From Mesostigma viride (taxonomy: Eukaryota; Streptophyta; Mesostigmatophyceae; Mesostigmatales; Mesostigmataceae): DNA of 64,000 nt. The position numbers were made by a program, and so were the translations under genes. Numbering within the stretch: the first letter of the stretch is position 1; each line of letters begins with the position of its first letter. This document shows, in pieces, positions 1-13,392 of this stretch. The DNA lies in the NCBI GenBank assembly GCA_009746045.1, contig RPFO01000497.1, positions 58,501-122,500 of the forward strand, given 5' to 3'. The notes below the pieces were generated by a model. That model was given only the letters and a program-made list of their open reading frames with translations. It had not been told where the DNA came from and did no database searches.

Positions 1-502
1 CTAATGAGAGGATGTGCCATGGTACCACAGATGGCCATGCCACATGAATGGCACACCCAAAGGCTAGAATGGAGCATTCTAGTTCTTATTACGGGTGTCA
101 CCCGTAATGGTTTGAGTGCCTAGATATTTGGAAGCTTGTGCATGATTGATGCTGAATTTCTCACCAAGCGTCCATTATGTAGTGTACTTTTGGGTTTAGG
201 AGGTTTTTGGTGCCCTCAACTTTATCATCATACCCCAATTTAGAACCATCTCATCACCCCTTTTTTGTTAACGTTTGTAGCCAAACCCCCTCAGATGGCA
301 ACGTGCAATTCACCAATATTTGTTATCCAAAAAAAATATTTAAAATATATTCAAATAGCCCAGCATTGGATCTCGGATCCCATCGAACCGTTTTTCCAGA
401 TTCGGCGCGACGCTCCGGCGCCCGCATTTGGCGCGATTCTGCATTCTACGAAAAATTACGGGCCACACCCGTTATAAGTTCACAGACGGAGTGTTAATAA
501 AT
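1..502. other. No gene recognised
   Basis: Moderately AT-rich sequence with only short open frames. A small inverted motif (TTACGGGTGTCACCCGTAAT) lies near 89-108, and a related half (ATTACGGGCCACACCCGTTAT) near 455-475. Nothing resembles a known protein, RNA gene or repeat class. The last ten bases (493-502, GTTAATAAAT) recur at 2220-2229 and may be a target-site duplication of the next feature. Confidence 0.6.
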
Positions 503-2219
503 GAATTAACCCCTAAATGGTCTGGCTGCCGATTTTCCGCCTAAAACTGAGTTACAGCCGACACGTCGGCCCCTTCTCGGGGGACCAAATGCCGCGAAAA
601 CTATTGAGAATTAGGAAAAGTTTAGCTGAGAAGATCGAAAGTTTATAATTTTCCTCACAGCATGGTACTAGGGTTTGCATACTTCTGACAAAGTTATAGA
701 GGTGTTCTGGCCGGTCAAAGTACAAGGGGTCAGGGTACTTTTTCACGTACAACGTGCATTCCGGAAAACGACGACCTGGCCATGGCGGCTTGCGCCCACG
801 CATGGCATTTATGTTTTCGTTCGAATTTTCTGACCAAACTCAGGAAATTGATTTTATACGTCCTAAAGATGATACAGGCCAATTTTTGGTTCGCGGGAAT
901 GCCATTTGATAGGTGTCGGCAGCGTTCTTGCTCGAAAAAACTGCGATCAGGCCGGACGATAGAAACGTTGACAGCAATACCTTTCCGGCGTATTTTAAAG
1001 GATATATTAGTTTCTTTGTACTTTTTATGGTACATGGTAGTCGTAAACGTGCAAGGGTGGCCAGAAATCGCCGAATCCAGCGACCATGCTGCACAACTTT
1101 GGTGTGCCGAAATGCGCCATTTTGCGGCCACCGCCTGGGCCAAGGTAACGCCATCCATGCCTGGTAAAGCTTAAGCATCGTTTTCCTATCGATGTTTGAC
1201 GTTTATATATACGTTCTAGCTTGTGTAGCGCATTCTTTTTGCATTATTCATGCTCTTTCTTGACCCTGGCCTGGCCCCTTTCTAAAACACCCTTCTTAGA
1301 TGCTTCCCTCAGTCAGTTGACCTGCCACAGGGTGATGGTGATAAGTTTTAGAGGCTGTATGGGTTTGAATACCTCCATATATGTTTGTTATACATTTCCC
1401 ACACACATATTGCATGAGTGTGAGGCAGTTGGCTGGTCTCTGTGGCATCATCAAGCATGTAACCGGTGAGTAGAAGCTTCCCATTGTCAGCATGTGCCAC
1501 CAGGTGTGCTGGCCATCACCTGGCAAGCTGTAGCAGCTTAGGCCTAGTTTATCCTTGCTAGGGCAAGCTGAAATAGGCTTAAAATCACTAGTTTGTTGGT
1601 GGCTGCCTCCTAGAATGCATGCCTTGCGTAGGGTATCCGTACCACGTTACCTACGTGCATGGACAAGGTGGCACCTGCACATAGGTGCCATGTAAGGGCA
1701 GTGTGATGATGCAGTTATGTTTCCCCATCATTGTGGAAGGGAAATGTATTGTGTGGCATGGTTGGGGGCCATTTTAGTAGGTATTAGTAGGTAGTATGCC
1801 CACTCCTACCCCCTTGGTTGCTTTTTACCAACGGTACCCCTATGGGCTGTACTGGGTGTAACTGCTGGTATACCCACCCAAATGATGACCCCAATGGCTC
1901 AAACTGTTCAGCAACTAATTGTTCATCATCCCTGAAGTGGTAGGTGCCTAGCTCTTACAACATAATTCAAAATGCACATTCTACCAAAAATGAAAACGCT
2001 CGTCTTGACCCCCCTGACTTTGACGGCAGTTATACATGGCCTACCCTGCATATATGTAAGGTTGTGATATACCAACCCGAAGGGCAACTCATGGACATGC
2101 TTGGCCCCCAAGGACAGCCATTGGATATGGGTGGGTTGGATGGCATCTGGTTTGCAAAATTGTGAAGTTACAGCCGATGCATCGGCAGTATTTCTGCCCA
2201 TTTAGGGGTTAAGTAGTTA
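503..2219. mobile_element. Candidate non-autonomous DNA element with terminal inverted repeats
   Basis: A 15-base motif TTAACCCCTAAATGG at 506-520 recurs in exact inverted form at 2198-2212. The 10-base direct repeat GTTAATAAAT lies just outside each end (493-502 and 2220-2229), as a target-site duplication would. Close to each end is a related palindromic motif, AGTTACAGCCGA followed by a short spacer and TCGGC (near 550 and 2166). No transposase-like frame is visible; internal open frames are short. This could be a non-autonomous transposon, or chance repeats in AT-rich DNA. The superfamily cannot be assigned. Confidence 0.4.
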
Positions 2220-2229
2220 GTTAATAAAT

Positions 2230-3335
2230 CAGGTTGATTCAGATGAGGTCCCTGCTGGTTCCTTGTGGACTGGCCAGCCAGGGAGATATCTTGTTACATG
2301 GTCAGGCCCTTGCCGACCATGTAAGAACGAACCTGTTAGGCGACGCAGTGGCCAACATTGGACATACCGCCATATGTTTGTCTCCGCGATATGATTTTAG
2401 CTGACATGCAGAGCACAGACACTGTTGGCGTCATCCGCTCAACCCCTCTTATTCAGACATGGGACCTCGGATATGTAGGATTAGTAGCGTTGCCCAGGCG
2501 GACATTGTCAAAGACTACGACCCCCCAGTTGTGGGTCCTAGGAAATTTAACAAGCATGATTGTCTCCTTGTTGATAGGCATTAATTAATCCTTGATGATA
2601 GGCATTGCTTGCGTGCAAGAGTAGCTCGAGGCCCATATTTTAGACTACTAGCTGAGCTGTGGACATACATGTAGTTATTGACGTCTTGACGGATATTGAC
2701 GTCTTGGGGTGACTTCCACTATATCTTCTTTGGGGAATTCAGAGATCCCGGTCCCCCAACATGGACATGAGACTAATTAAAATCAATTAATCAATGTCAT
2801 GAATAGAGCGCGTTCATGACGTTCAGTCATGAACAGAGCCCTAACCTTAAACACATAAGAAAACAATTATGGCGGGCCATGTGACCAATGTAAGAAGCTT
2901 AGCCCCCAAACATATTGTTGTCTCACGTAATGAATCACTTGCTGATCAACAAATCGATGGTTATCTCATAGGCACAATGTACCTCTGACCATCATTGCTG
3001 GCCCATGCATGCATGCACCAATGGCAGCCTACATGACACATACATCGCTTATTTGCCATGTAAAAAATGCGACAAAGTGTCCATATAGGTACTCATAGAT
3101 TAGCACAAATTCCTTAGCACGATGTGGACAACTTTACTTAACGGTGAAAGCCTGTCTCGCCCTTATTGCCTTGAGGGTTCCCGGCGATAGGTCCTGTCTG
3201 TTGGTCGACATTTTTCTTTTGCAGCTGGCCATCGTCGGTAGGTATGAATGATCTCGATGCTAGCAATTACGATGATGATACCCGAGGTAGTCTATACCTC
3301 GGATCGAGAGCTTCTTCTTGTATGGCAATGCCGGC
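2230..3335. other. No gene recognised
   Basis: AT-rich intergenic sequence with no frame longer than about 75 codons and no recognisable motif. I see no support for a gene or a repeat family. Confidence 0.6.
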
Positions 3336-4060
3336 AGGGCGATGACGGTGACGGCCGTCACCGTCATCGCTCTCGACGGGCGTGATGGAAAGGACCTGTT
3401 TGATAGGCGGCAGCTATTTTTAATATAGGTCGTTTACTATTACTCCCAATAAAGAGTTATGAGGTTGGCCCTCGGCATGGCGATCACGGGGCGATGACGG
3501 GGCGATGACGGGGCGATGACGGGGCGTTGACGCGCGTGATGAATAGGATCTGTTTGATAGGCGGCGGCTATTGGTAATATAGTTTGTTGATTAAGAGAAG
3601 AGTTTAGATGTTGGCCCGTCGAGGGCGATGACGGTGACGGCGTCACCGTCATCGCCCTCGACGGGCGTCATGAATACGACCTTTTTTATATGCGGCGGCT
3701 ATTGGTAGTATAGGTCGTTGACTATTACTCCGAATAAAGAGTTAAGAGGTTGGCCCTCGGCATGGCGATCACGGGGCGATGACGGGGCGATGACGGGGCG
3801 TTGACGCGCGTGATGAATAGGATCTGTTTGATAGGCGGCGGCTATTGGTAATATAGATTGTTGATTAAGAGAAGAGTTTAGATGTTGGCCCGTCGAGGGC
3901 GATGACGGTGACGGTCGTCACCGTCATCGCCCTCGACGGGCGTGATGATAAGCCCATGTTTGATATGCGGCAGCTATTGGTAGTATAGGTCGTTGACTAT
4001 CACTCCGAATAAAGAGTTAACAGGTTAAGGCCCTCGGCCGGGCGATGACGGGGCGATGAC
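3336..4060. repeat. Palindrome-bearing tandem repeat, about 280-bp unit
   Basis: Three imperfect tandem units of roughly 270-290 bp. Each carries a GC-rich palindrome built on GATGACGGTGACG and its complement (centres near 3354, 3640 and 3915), extended in the last two units to about 51 bp by CCCGTCGAGGGC arms. Between palindromes are 11-bp tandem runs of GATGACGGGGC (3480-3530, 3770-3800, 4043-4070) and shared flanks such as TTTGATAGGCGGC. A few open frames here (for example 3440-3652) follow the repeat and are not genes. Confidence 0.8.
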
Positions 4061-4135
4061 GGGGCGTTGACGCTCGTGATGAATAGGACCTGTTTGATAG
4101 GCGGCGGCTATTGCTAATATATAGGTCGGATATTT

Positions 4136-4480
4136 GTGTACCACCCCCCTCCTTCCCACGGCAGGTACGCAGCGACCCGCTGTTGTCCTGGCTGCAATTG
4201 TGTATCACTTGTACGGTATTTGTGTATCACTTGTAGCGTATTTGTGTATCACTTGTCCTCCTTCCCACGGCAGGTACGCAGCGACCCGCTGTTGTCCTGC
4301 CTGCAATTGTGTATCACTTGTACGGTATTTGTGTATCACTTGTAGCGTATTTGTGTATCACTTGTCCTCCTTCCCACGGCAGGTACGCAGCGACCCGCTG
4401 TTATACTGGCGGTATTTGTGTATCACTTGTAGCGTATTTGTGTATCACTTGTACGGTATTTGTGTACCACCACCCTCCAT
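4136..4480 (+). repeat. 109-bp tandem repeat, about 3 copies
   Basis: The block starting CCTTCCCACGGCAGGTACGC occurs at 4151, 4260 and 4369, an exact 109-bp period. Inside each unit is a smaller repeat, about 22 bp, of GTATTTGTGTATCACTTGTA. The repetitive open frames across it (VYHLYGICVSL-like) are by-products of the repeat. Confidence 0.85.
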
Positions 4481-6535
<2,055 letters not shown>

Positions 6536-6935
6536 ATGCAGCTTGCAAACGGCAAGGGCAAGCACCCGGGTAAGAGCAAAGGCAACCGCACGAGCAAAGG
6601 AAAGGGAAACTGGAAGAGCAAGCACAAGGCCAAGGAAAGGATTAAGGCACTTGTGCTTGCCAAAAGGGCAGGCTCAAGGGAAATGACAAGGGCAGGGGCA
6701 GGCACAAGGGAAGCGGATAAGGGCAAGGGCAGGCGCAAGGGAAAGAGATTAGGACAAGTCAAGCACGAGGGAACGGACAAGGGCACGGGCAGGCACAAGG
6801 GAAAAGATGAAGACAAGGGCAGGCACTAGGGGAAGGATGAGGGCAACGGCAAACACTGGGGATCAAAGGATAGGGGCAAGGGCAGATGCTAGGGTAACAG
6901 TTAGGGCAAAGGCAGGCACAAGAGAAGAATAAGGG
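6536..6935. repeat. Degenerate purine-rich minisatellite (GGCAAGGGCAGGCACAAGGG-like)
   Basis: About 400 bp built from variable 12-24 bp units around GGGCAGGCACAAGGGAA. It opens a Lys/Gly-rich frame on the plus strand and a Pro/Cys-rich frame on the minus strand. Neither has non-repeat coding sequence, so I treat both as artefacts. Confidence 0.75.
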
Positions 6936-7176
6936 GCCGTGAAGTATAAGTGGAAATGCGGGTGGCGACATGGGGTTCGATCGGGCCTGCTGATGCAAAT
7001 GCAGATTTCAACTGCAGTGACAAACTCAAGCGTAGACATAGGCAACGACAAATTCCTTGCATGCGTGCCTTGCTCTTCACCGGCTGGCTCATTTGCTAGT
7101 TGTCTAACAGTTTCTACCGATAAACATCACTTGCCATTGTAAGGTCTGCCTTGCTGCCGTGCTAGTGGGTAGCTGG

Positions 7177-7400
7177 GTGATCGTGCTTGTTCCTTGTCAA
7201 GGGAGGGATGCATGTGGAGTAGGTGGGTGGGTGTGCTTGTTCCTTGCCAAGGAAGGGATGCACAAAGGTTAGATAGGTGCACGTGCTTGTTTCTTGTCAA
7301 GGGAGGGACGCACAAAGGGTAGGTGGGGGCACATGGTTGTGCCTCGTCAAGGGCGGGATGCACGAAGGGTAGGTGGGGGCATGTGGTTGGTCCTTGTCTT
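7177..7400. repeat. 50-bp tandem repeat, about 4.5 copies
   Basis: The motif GTGCTTGTTCCTTGTCAAGG recurs with an exact 50-bp period (near 7183, 7233, 7283, 7333 and 7383), with GGGATGCACAAAGGGTAGGT in each unit. No gene is implied. Confidence 0.85.
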
Positions 7401-8155
7401 TTCACCGCCCAAGCGATGGCGATGTAGCATGCATTATACATTTATTCGTGCATTAAAAATCACTTTCCTTACAAGCGGCCTTAGCCGACTCCATCTGCCG
7501 TTGCCATTTCTCCGTATTGCATTGTCCGGACACGGTTTTTGTGTCGCAGGTCTTCCCCCGTAAAGGCACAAGCTGCCTGCGCGCGGAATTCTGTGCAGAC
7601 ACCTCGGTTTCCAACACGACGGCATCCCGCACATATCGAGCTCTGGATGTACAACATCTTCCCCCGGCGCACTTGCTCCCGGATGGAGCTTCTGTGCGGT
7701 GCCGACATCCCCGGAGCTGTCCTAAGCACTGCATGGAAACAGTATTTCAAGCCACGAAGAGAAGCCACGACTTTGATATTGACTTGATATTGTCGTCAGA
7801 AGACTTGATATGCTCTTTCTGTGAAGGCGTTGGATTTTTGTGCATGACATGTAATCCTGCATGTAATAATGAAATGGTTTATGAAATAGAAACTTGTCTT
7901 GCATGAGCCTTGCTGCAAATGCCATTCATTTTTATTTTTTTTTCCGGGTAAATGGGTGTTAGGGGTTAGGTTGACCGAAATGATAAGTGAAATTCCTTCA
8001 GTGAAATTCTAAGTGACATGCGTACTGCAATTCAGAACGACATAGCGACATGATAGTGTAGTACCGGTAGTGTACGCGAGAAGCATACGACGTCGTAACC
8101 TACGGGACCGAGTACCGGGATCGTAAACTACCAGGTGGTAAATTACCGTACGTAC
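7401..8155. other. No supported gene; weak exon-like stretch at 7500-7790
   Basis: Positions 7500-7790 are more GC-rich than the surroundings and carry plus-strand frames of 82 and 129 codons, preceded by an acceptor-like TTTTTGTGTCGCAG at about 7537-7550. I recognise no domain in either frame and could not link them to other exons. It may be a decayed exon or chance. Confidence 0.35.
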
Positions 8156-8265
8156 ATTACCACGTCGGAATCTTACCACGTCGTAATCTTACCACGTCGG
8201 AATCTTACCACGTCGGAATCTTACCACGTCGGAATCTTACCACGTCGTAACTTACCACCTCGTAA
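8156..8265. repeat. 16-bp tandem repeat (CTTACCACGTCGGAAT)
   Basis: Six to seven copies of a 16-bp unit, continuing into a degenerate zone to about 8340 with related TTACTGCGTGGGATCGTAGG pieces. No coding signal. Confidence 0.85.
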
Positions 8266-8348
8266 CTTACGGCGTGGGATCGTAGGTAGGATCTCAGCGA
8301 TAACTTACTGCGTGGGATCGTAGGTGAGATGTATATAGTAAGAATGAG

Positions 8349-8386
8349 CCGAGGCGTAATTTACCACCTGGTAATTTACGCCTCGG
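8349..8386. repeat. Long palindrome / hairpin
   Basis: CCGAGGCGTAATTTACCA is followed after CC by TGGTAATTTACGCCTCGG, an almost perfect 38-bp palindrome. It lies between the 16-bp repeat and the copia remnant. It could be the end of a foldback element; nothing coding is associated. Confidence 0.75.
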
Positions 8387-8591
8387 ATCCTTTTTACCAC
8401 CCTCGGACGAAAAGTATAGTGTATAAGGATCCACTTGGCGTAGGTACTAATCCCTGATTACTAAAACTGGCCACAACTTTCTCATTTGTAGGCCAAATCC
8501 AACGGGATAAAGAACAGTGGCTCCTGTACAAGAGCCTCTATTTATCTAGCCAGGTCAGGTGGGTACAAATACAAGGACCATGTCCTTGACA

Positions 8592-11500
8592 CCCCCCTTA
8601 CAACACATGACCTTGCTCTAGTGCTATCCTGTCAAGTATAACACTTAGAGCAAAAAAGCTCTCAGCCCCTGTGGGCATATACAACTGCATATCTAAGTAG
8701 ACACCAGCAGCTTGTCCCGCAGGGTGATGAACCGTGCCCTTCCCAGGGCCTTGGTGAAGATGTCCGCCAGGTTGTCCTTGCCAGGGCAGTGACGCATGCA
8801 GATGGAGCCCCCCTCCACCTGCTCACGGATGAAGTGGTAGCGCACGTCGATGTGCTTGGTGCGCTTGGGGTGCACAGGGTCCTTGGCCAGGGCCACCGCG
8901 CCAGTGTTGTCGCACAGCACGGTCGTGGGCCCCTCCACAGGTGTACCCAGGTCTCCCAGCAGGCGCCTGAGTGGCAGCACCAGCTGGGTGACGCTGCTCG
9001 CAGCAATGTACTCTGCCTCGCAGGAAGACAGAGCAACAATGGGTTGCTTGCGGCTGCACCACTCCACGGGCGCACCCCGGAACAGGACCAGGTTGCCCGT
9101 CACAGAGCGTCTGGACTCTGGGCAGTTAGCCCAGTCAGCGTCAGTCCAGGCCTCCAGCCCCCCTTCCTGACCATACCGCAGACCCTTGTCCCTCGTGGTG
9201 TAGAGGTACCGGATCAGGCGGTCGGCAGCCTCCATGTGGGCCGCCGTGGGTGCCTGCATGTGCTGGGCCAGTTGGTTGACAGCAAAAGCAATGTCTGGAC
9301 GTGTCCACAGCGCGACATACAGCACGGCACCGGTTTTGGACTGATACAGCTGGGTGTCCGGGGCATTAGCTGCATTCCCCCCTCGCGTTGGGGACTAACA
9401 CGGGACACACTGACCGGGGTGCGTACAGGGAAGGAGGGAGAAAGCCCAAAGCGGGCAGCCAGGGCCTCAATATACACAGTTTGGTGCAAGGAAAGAGACC
9501 GGGAAACAGGGTCGACATGGAGAGAAACACCGAGGAAAAAAGAAGGGTCATCGGACTCGGTGATCTGAAACTTGCTGGCCAAACGATGAGACCACGAGGC
9601 CAGCCAGGAAGAGGAAGGACTGCCTGCAATAATGTCGTCGACATGGACAAACACAAACGTACGAGACGTGGGATACACGTACAGGCAGGAATCCGTTGGG
9701 CTTTGTACAGCACCATCGGAGAGAAGATAGGCACTAAATGTTTTGTGCCAGTTACGTGGTGCCTGCTTGATGCCATAGAGGCTGCGTTGCAGCTTCCACA
9801 CCAGCACATCACCAGCGGCATCACGCTGCTCAAAGCCAGCAGGAGGACGCACATAGACGTCCTCAGAAAGTGGGGCGTACAAAAACGCAGTGCGAACATC
9901 AAGTTGCTTCAGCACATACCCAGACGAGACACCAAAAGCTAGTGCCAAACGAATGGTGGAGGAACGAACAGTAGGGCTAAAGACCTCAGTGAAATCTATG
10001 CCTTCCCGCTGAGCAAAGCCCTTCACAACAAAACGGGCCTTGAAACGGCCATCGCTTTTGACAGCAAACACCCACCGAGATGGAAGGACCTTGGCAGTGC
10101 GAGGAAGAGACTTGGAAGAAACGAGTGAATATACTGCATGCTCGCGAATGCTAGAAAGCTCACTATCCATCGCAGCACGCCACTCAGGGCTAGCATGGGC
10201 CTCAGCAAAAGAGGAGGGGATGGACGTGGAACCTGAGCTAGTGTGGAGTGAGAAAGTATCAAACAGATCACGCACACTCATGTAGTCAGGGTAAAAACGA
10301 GCCCATTTAGGGGAAACACGATCAAGAGGGGTTGTGGGTAACACCTGAGCGAGGGGATCATGTGCAACGCCGTCGGACACCAGTGCAGCAGTGGCCATAG
10401 CGGCAGCCGGTTGCTTGCCGCGGAGGGCCTGCACTAATTTGTGTAGCTGGGACGAAGAAGGAGATTCAGCAGCAGGTGTGTCTGCCGTCGACACGTGTCC
10501 AGGTGGTGTAGAGGTAGAAGCCGACGACGCCTCCAGCGCAGGACTTGGTGCGAAAACAGGTGCAGACTCAGACTCAGCGGGTTTGGGCTCAGGACTTGGC
10601 GCTGGCGCCTCCTCCAGTGGCGAGCCCCCCTCACCACTGGCATCCCCCGACAAAGCCTCCAGTGGCGAGCCCCCCTCACCACTGGCATCCCCCAAAGCAG
10701 TGCCCCCACTGCTGGCAGCGCCCACAGCAGCGTCCTCACTGCTGGCAGCGGCGCGCCGCGCCATGGCTCTAGTCACAGGACCAGAGGGCGGTAGGGCCAG
10801 AGTAGTATCAGGCCCAGGGACAGAATTCTCAGTGACCGGTGGCAGCAGAAGCTCGGAAGCCTCCTCCCCCTCCACCAGTGCCGGCAGCAGCTGAGGTGAT
10901 GGCAGGGCGTCGTTGCGCCAGGCCTCATTGAAGGCCACGTGGCGACGTTGCACCAAAGTGCGAGTGGCGGAGTCCAGGATCAGATATGCCGGCGAGTCGG
11001 GAGCATAACCGACAAAAATGCCAGGCATGGCCTTGGCCTCCAGCTTGCCACGATGCCCTTCCACACGATGCCAGGCTGGGCAGCCGAAAATGCGCATGTG
11101 CGACAGATCAGCGTGATGACCTGTCAGCAAAAAGTGTGGCGTGGCATCACCAGGATTCGAGGAGCACGGCAGGCGGTTCAGGATATAAATAGCACACTGG
11201 AGTGCCAATGCCCAGTATGCCTTCCCCAGGCCGGCGTGTGTCAACATCGCCAGAGTCATGCCCATTGCCAGGCCCCAGAGCCGCTCCGCTACGCCGTTCT
11301 GCTCAGGGCAGTAAGGCGCGGAGAACTCCTGGTGGACGCGGTGTTCAGCACACACCGCCCGCCAGGCTTGACCGGTGAAGACCGCGTCGTTGTCGGTGCG
11401 CAGCACGACAGAGCCGGCGTAGAAGGGGCGAATATCGCGGACGAGCAGCTCTGCAAACCGCCCCACCGCCTCGTCCTTGGTCTTGAGCGCAAACCCCCAT

Positions 11501-12639
11501 CGCCACCGAGTGGCATCGTCAGTGATGCCCAAGAAGTAGCGGGCTCCCCCCAGCGACTCGACGCTCATCGGGCCCAGCAGGTCGCCATGAAGCTTGGCGC
11601 GCGGCACAGTGGATCGCCGCTGCCCTGGCGGAAATGGCTGGCGCTTGATGAAGCCAGCCGGGCAGGATGGGCAGCCAGGAGCAGTTGGACTCCTCGTCGT
11701 CAAGTTGGATGCAGGGATGGCGACCAGCTTCTTGATGCGGTCGGCACCAGCATGGCCCAAACGCCAGTGCAGCAGCAGGTTAACCGGCCGCTCCACCGTC
11801 ACAGCAGCCATCGCTGGCGCTGCCTTCGCCGCAGGTAACACGTAGATGTTGTTCTGCATGGCGATCTTGTGATGCTTGTTATCCAGCACCACTGTCTCTT
11901 TGTGGAAATCCACCTTGTGACCTGCCTTTGCGAGTTGCGCGACTGAAAGGAGTCGTGCATTCAGGCCAGGTACAAGCAGCGCTCCTTGCAAGCGCACGCT
12001 GTGGCCAGGAAGCTCCACAGCGATGGTGCCCTGGCCGGTAGCGTGCAGCTGTCCGCCGGAGCCAGCGATTGCCCTGCTGTGGGGGGTCAGAGACACAAAG
12101 TCAGAACGGCACGGGGACATGTGGCTGCTCGCAGCCGAGTCCAGCACCCAGGTGAGGTTGTCGCACGTATACTGCGTGAGAGCAGCAGCCTCCAGCGGCG
12201 TCGACGGCGACTCCTCGGCGATGGTGACCATGCAGAAGCCAGGCGGCAGTTCAGCCGCCTCCTGAGTTGCGTTGGCAGCGGATCCAGCAGGTGCGTTGCG
12301 TCCCTTGTTCTGGTTCCCTCGGTTGCCGCCCTTGCCCCCCCTGTGCTGGTTGGGGTACCAGCGTGGGGCCTTCTCAGGATGCTCCTTCCAGCAGTCTTTG
12401 TCCTTGTGATTTGACAGGCCACAGTGACTGCATTTCTTGGTCCCCCCGTTCCCCTTGCTGTTGGTGTGGTAGACCTGGCCAGTGCCAGCACTCTCCTTTT
12501 TCACCACAGCACGCCCCCCCTTGAGCAGATCCTCCGATACCATGTTGAAAGAACTAATGGGTTTGCCCTCTACAATGCTTGTGATTGAAACCCAAATGTG
12601 CCTGTCCTTGCAGGTACAGGCTATGGAGGATGGGAGCAA
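8592..12639 (-). mobile_element. Ty1/copia LTR retrotransposon (incomplete)
   Basis: A minus-strand element with copia domain order: gag zinc knuckle, protease, integrase, reverse transcriptase, RNase H. Downstream of the pol stop, a purine run reading AAGGGGGG on the minus strand (8592-8599) directly precedes TGTCAAGG, as a polypurine tract precedes a 3' LTR. I could not find two matching LTRs, so the 3' LTR is probably cut near 8440 and the 5' end, including most of gag, is missing. The surrounding DNA is AT-richer than the element. Confidence 0.85.
8693..12639 (-). pseudogene. Copia gag-pol polyprotein, frameshifted before RNase H
   Basis: The long frame (9214-12639, 1141 codons) opens in the C-terminal part of gag, with a CCHC zinc knuckle (CSHCGLSNHKDKDC). 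Protease follows with WVLDSAASSH (DSA rather than the usual DSG). Integrase has the zinc-binding HWRLGH and CPSC region, then the D-D-E residues in HGDLLGP, RTDNDAVF and PEQNGVAERL. Reverse transcriptase carries FTEVFSPTV, QLDVRTAFL, SLYGIKQAPRNW and the catalytic VHVDDI. Near a run of six C (9377-9382, plus strand) the frame is lost, and RNase H continues in another frame to the stop at 8693 (DADWAN, SSCEAEYIA, DNTGAVALA, KHIDVRYHFIRE). A single-base indel in that run explains the break. The N-terminal gag is absent; the first codons of the frame are not necessarily a real start. Confidence 0.9.
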
Positions 12640-13190
12640 AGAGACAGAGACTCAGTTTGAGGCAGAATGATAGTGAGGAGTGCCTTTGGCAAGGCTCCTC
12701 AGTTGTTTTATTAACTCGAGGAAAAAACACAGGCAGAAAACTGGGATGACCTGATTGGCTGGCTAGGAATGTGCCTAGGAATATTCTCATGTAATACTCA
12801 GCAAAACCATTACAGAAAAAACCTTAGGGTTAAGTTGAAGAACGTGACATGCTACGAATTAGCGAGATACGCACGTAACGTCATGGAATATTACCCGGAA
12901 GTTCGCGGCATTGTTGTTGGCAAGCCGCACACTCGGCCTGGAAGAGGCTGGTCGAGTCGCATACGTTTCCCTAGATAGGTACTTTGGGTACTGGGGTACG
13001 TGACAGATGTCAGTACCCAGTATACGTAGTGTCCTGTCATTGGATGGTACTAGAGTATCCTAGATAGGGACCGCACTGCAGCGTGCATTGATCTGTGATC
13101 ACACGATGCAGTGACTAGACTGCGACCTGTCATCGTGCGGCCTCGGGCCAACGGTCTGCACCCAACGGTCACTGGCGGCGCAGCTGCAGT
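12640..13190. other. Spacer between copia and gypsy remnants
   Basis: No gene or convincing LTR recognised. 12543-12700 might be the remains of the 5' copia flank, but it shows no match to the 3' side. Confidence 0.5.
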
Positions 13191-13392
13191 GAGAGGAACG
13201 TTGTTGATAAAGGGGAAACCTATTTTCTAATGAACCAAGCAATTCATTGCTCATTGCTCACAGTGTCCTCAAGCATTATACATAGTCGGTGTCTTCATTT
13301 ACTAACTCCCTCCCCCTCCCCGGCCGGGGGTGTCCACGTCCTCGTGGGCGCGCTGCCGAGCCGGCTCATCCAGGAGGGGTGACAAGTCAATT

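Noticed and set aside
7517-7906. 129-codon open frame with several Cys
   Set aside because: No recognisable family, and two overlapping frames look equally coding-like.
12531-12542. TGGTATCGGAGG on the minus strand as a copia primer-binding site
   Set aside because: It resembles an initiator-Met tRNA site, but it lies in the open gag frame (MVSED), and no LTR match supports a boundary there.
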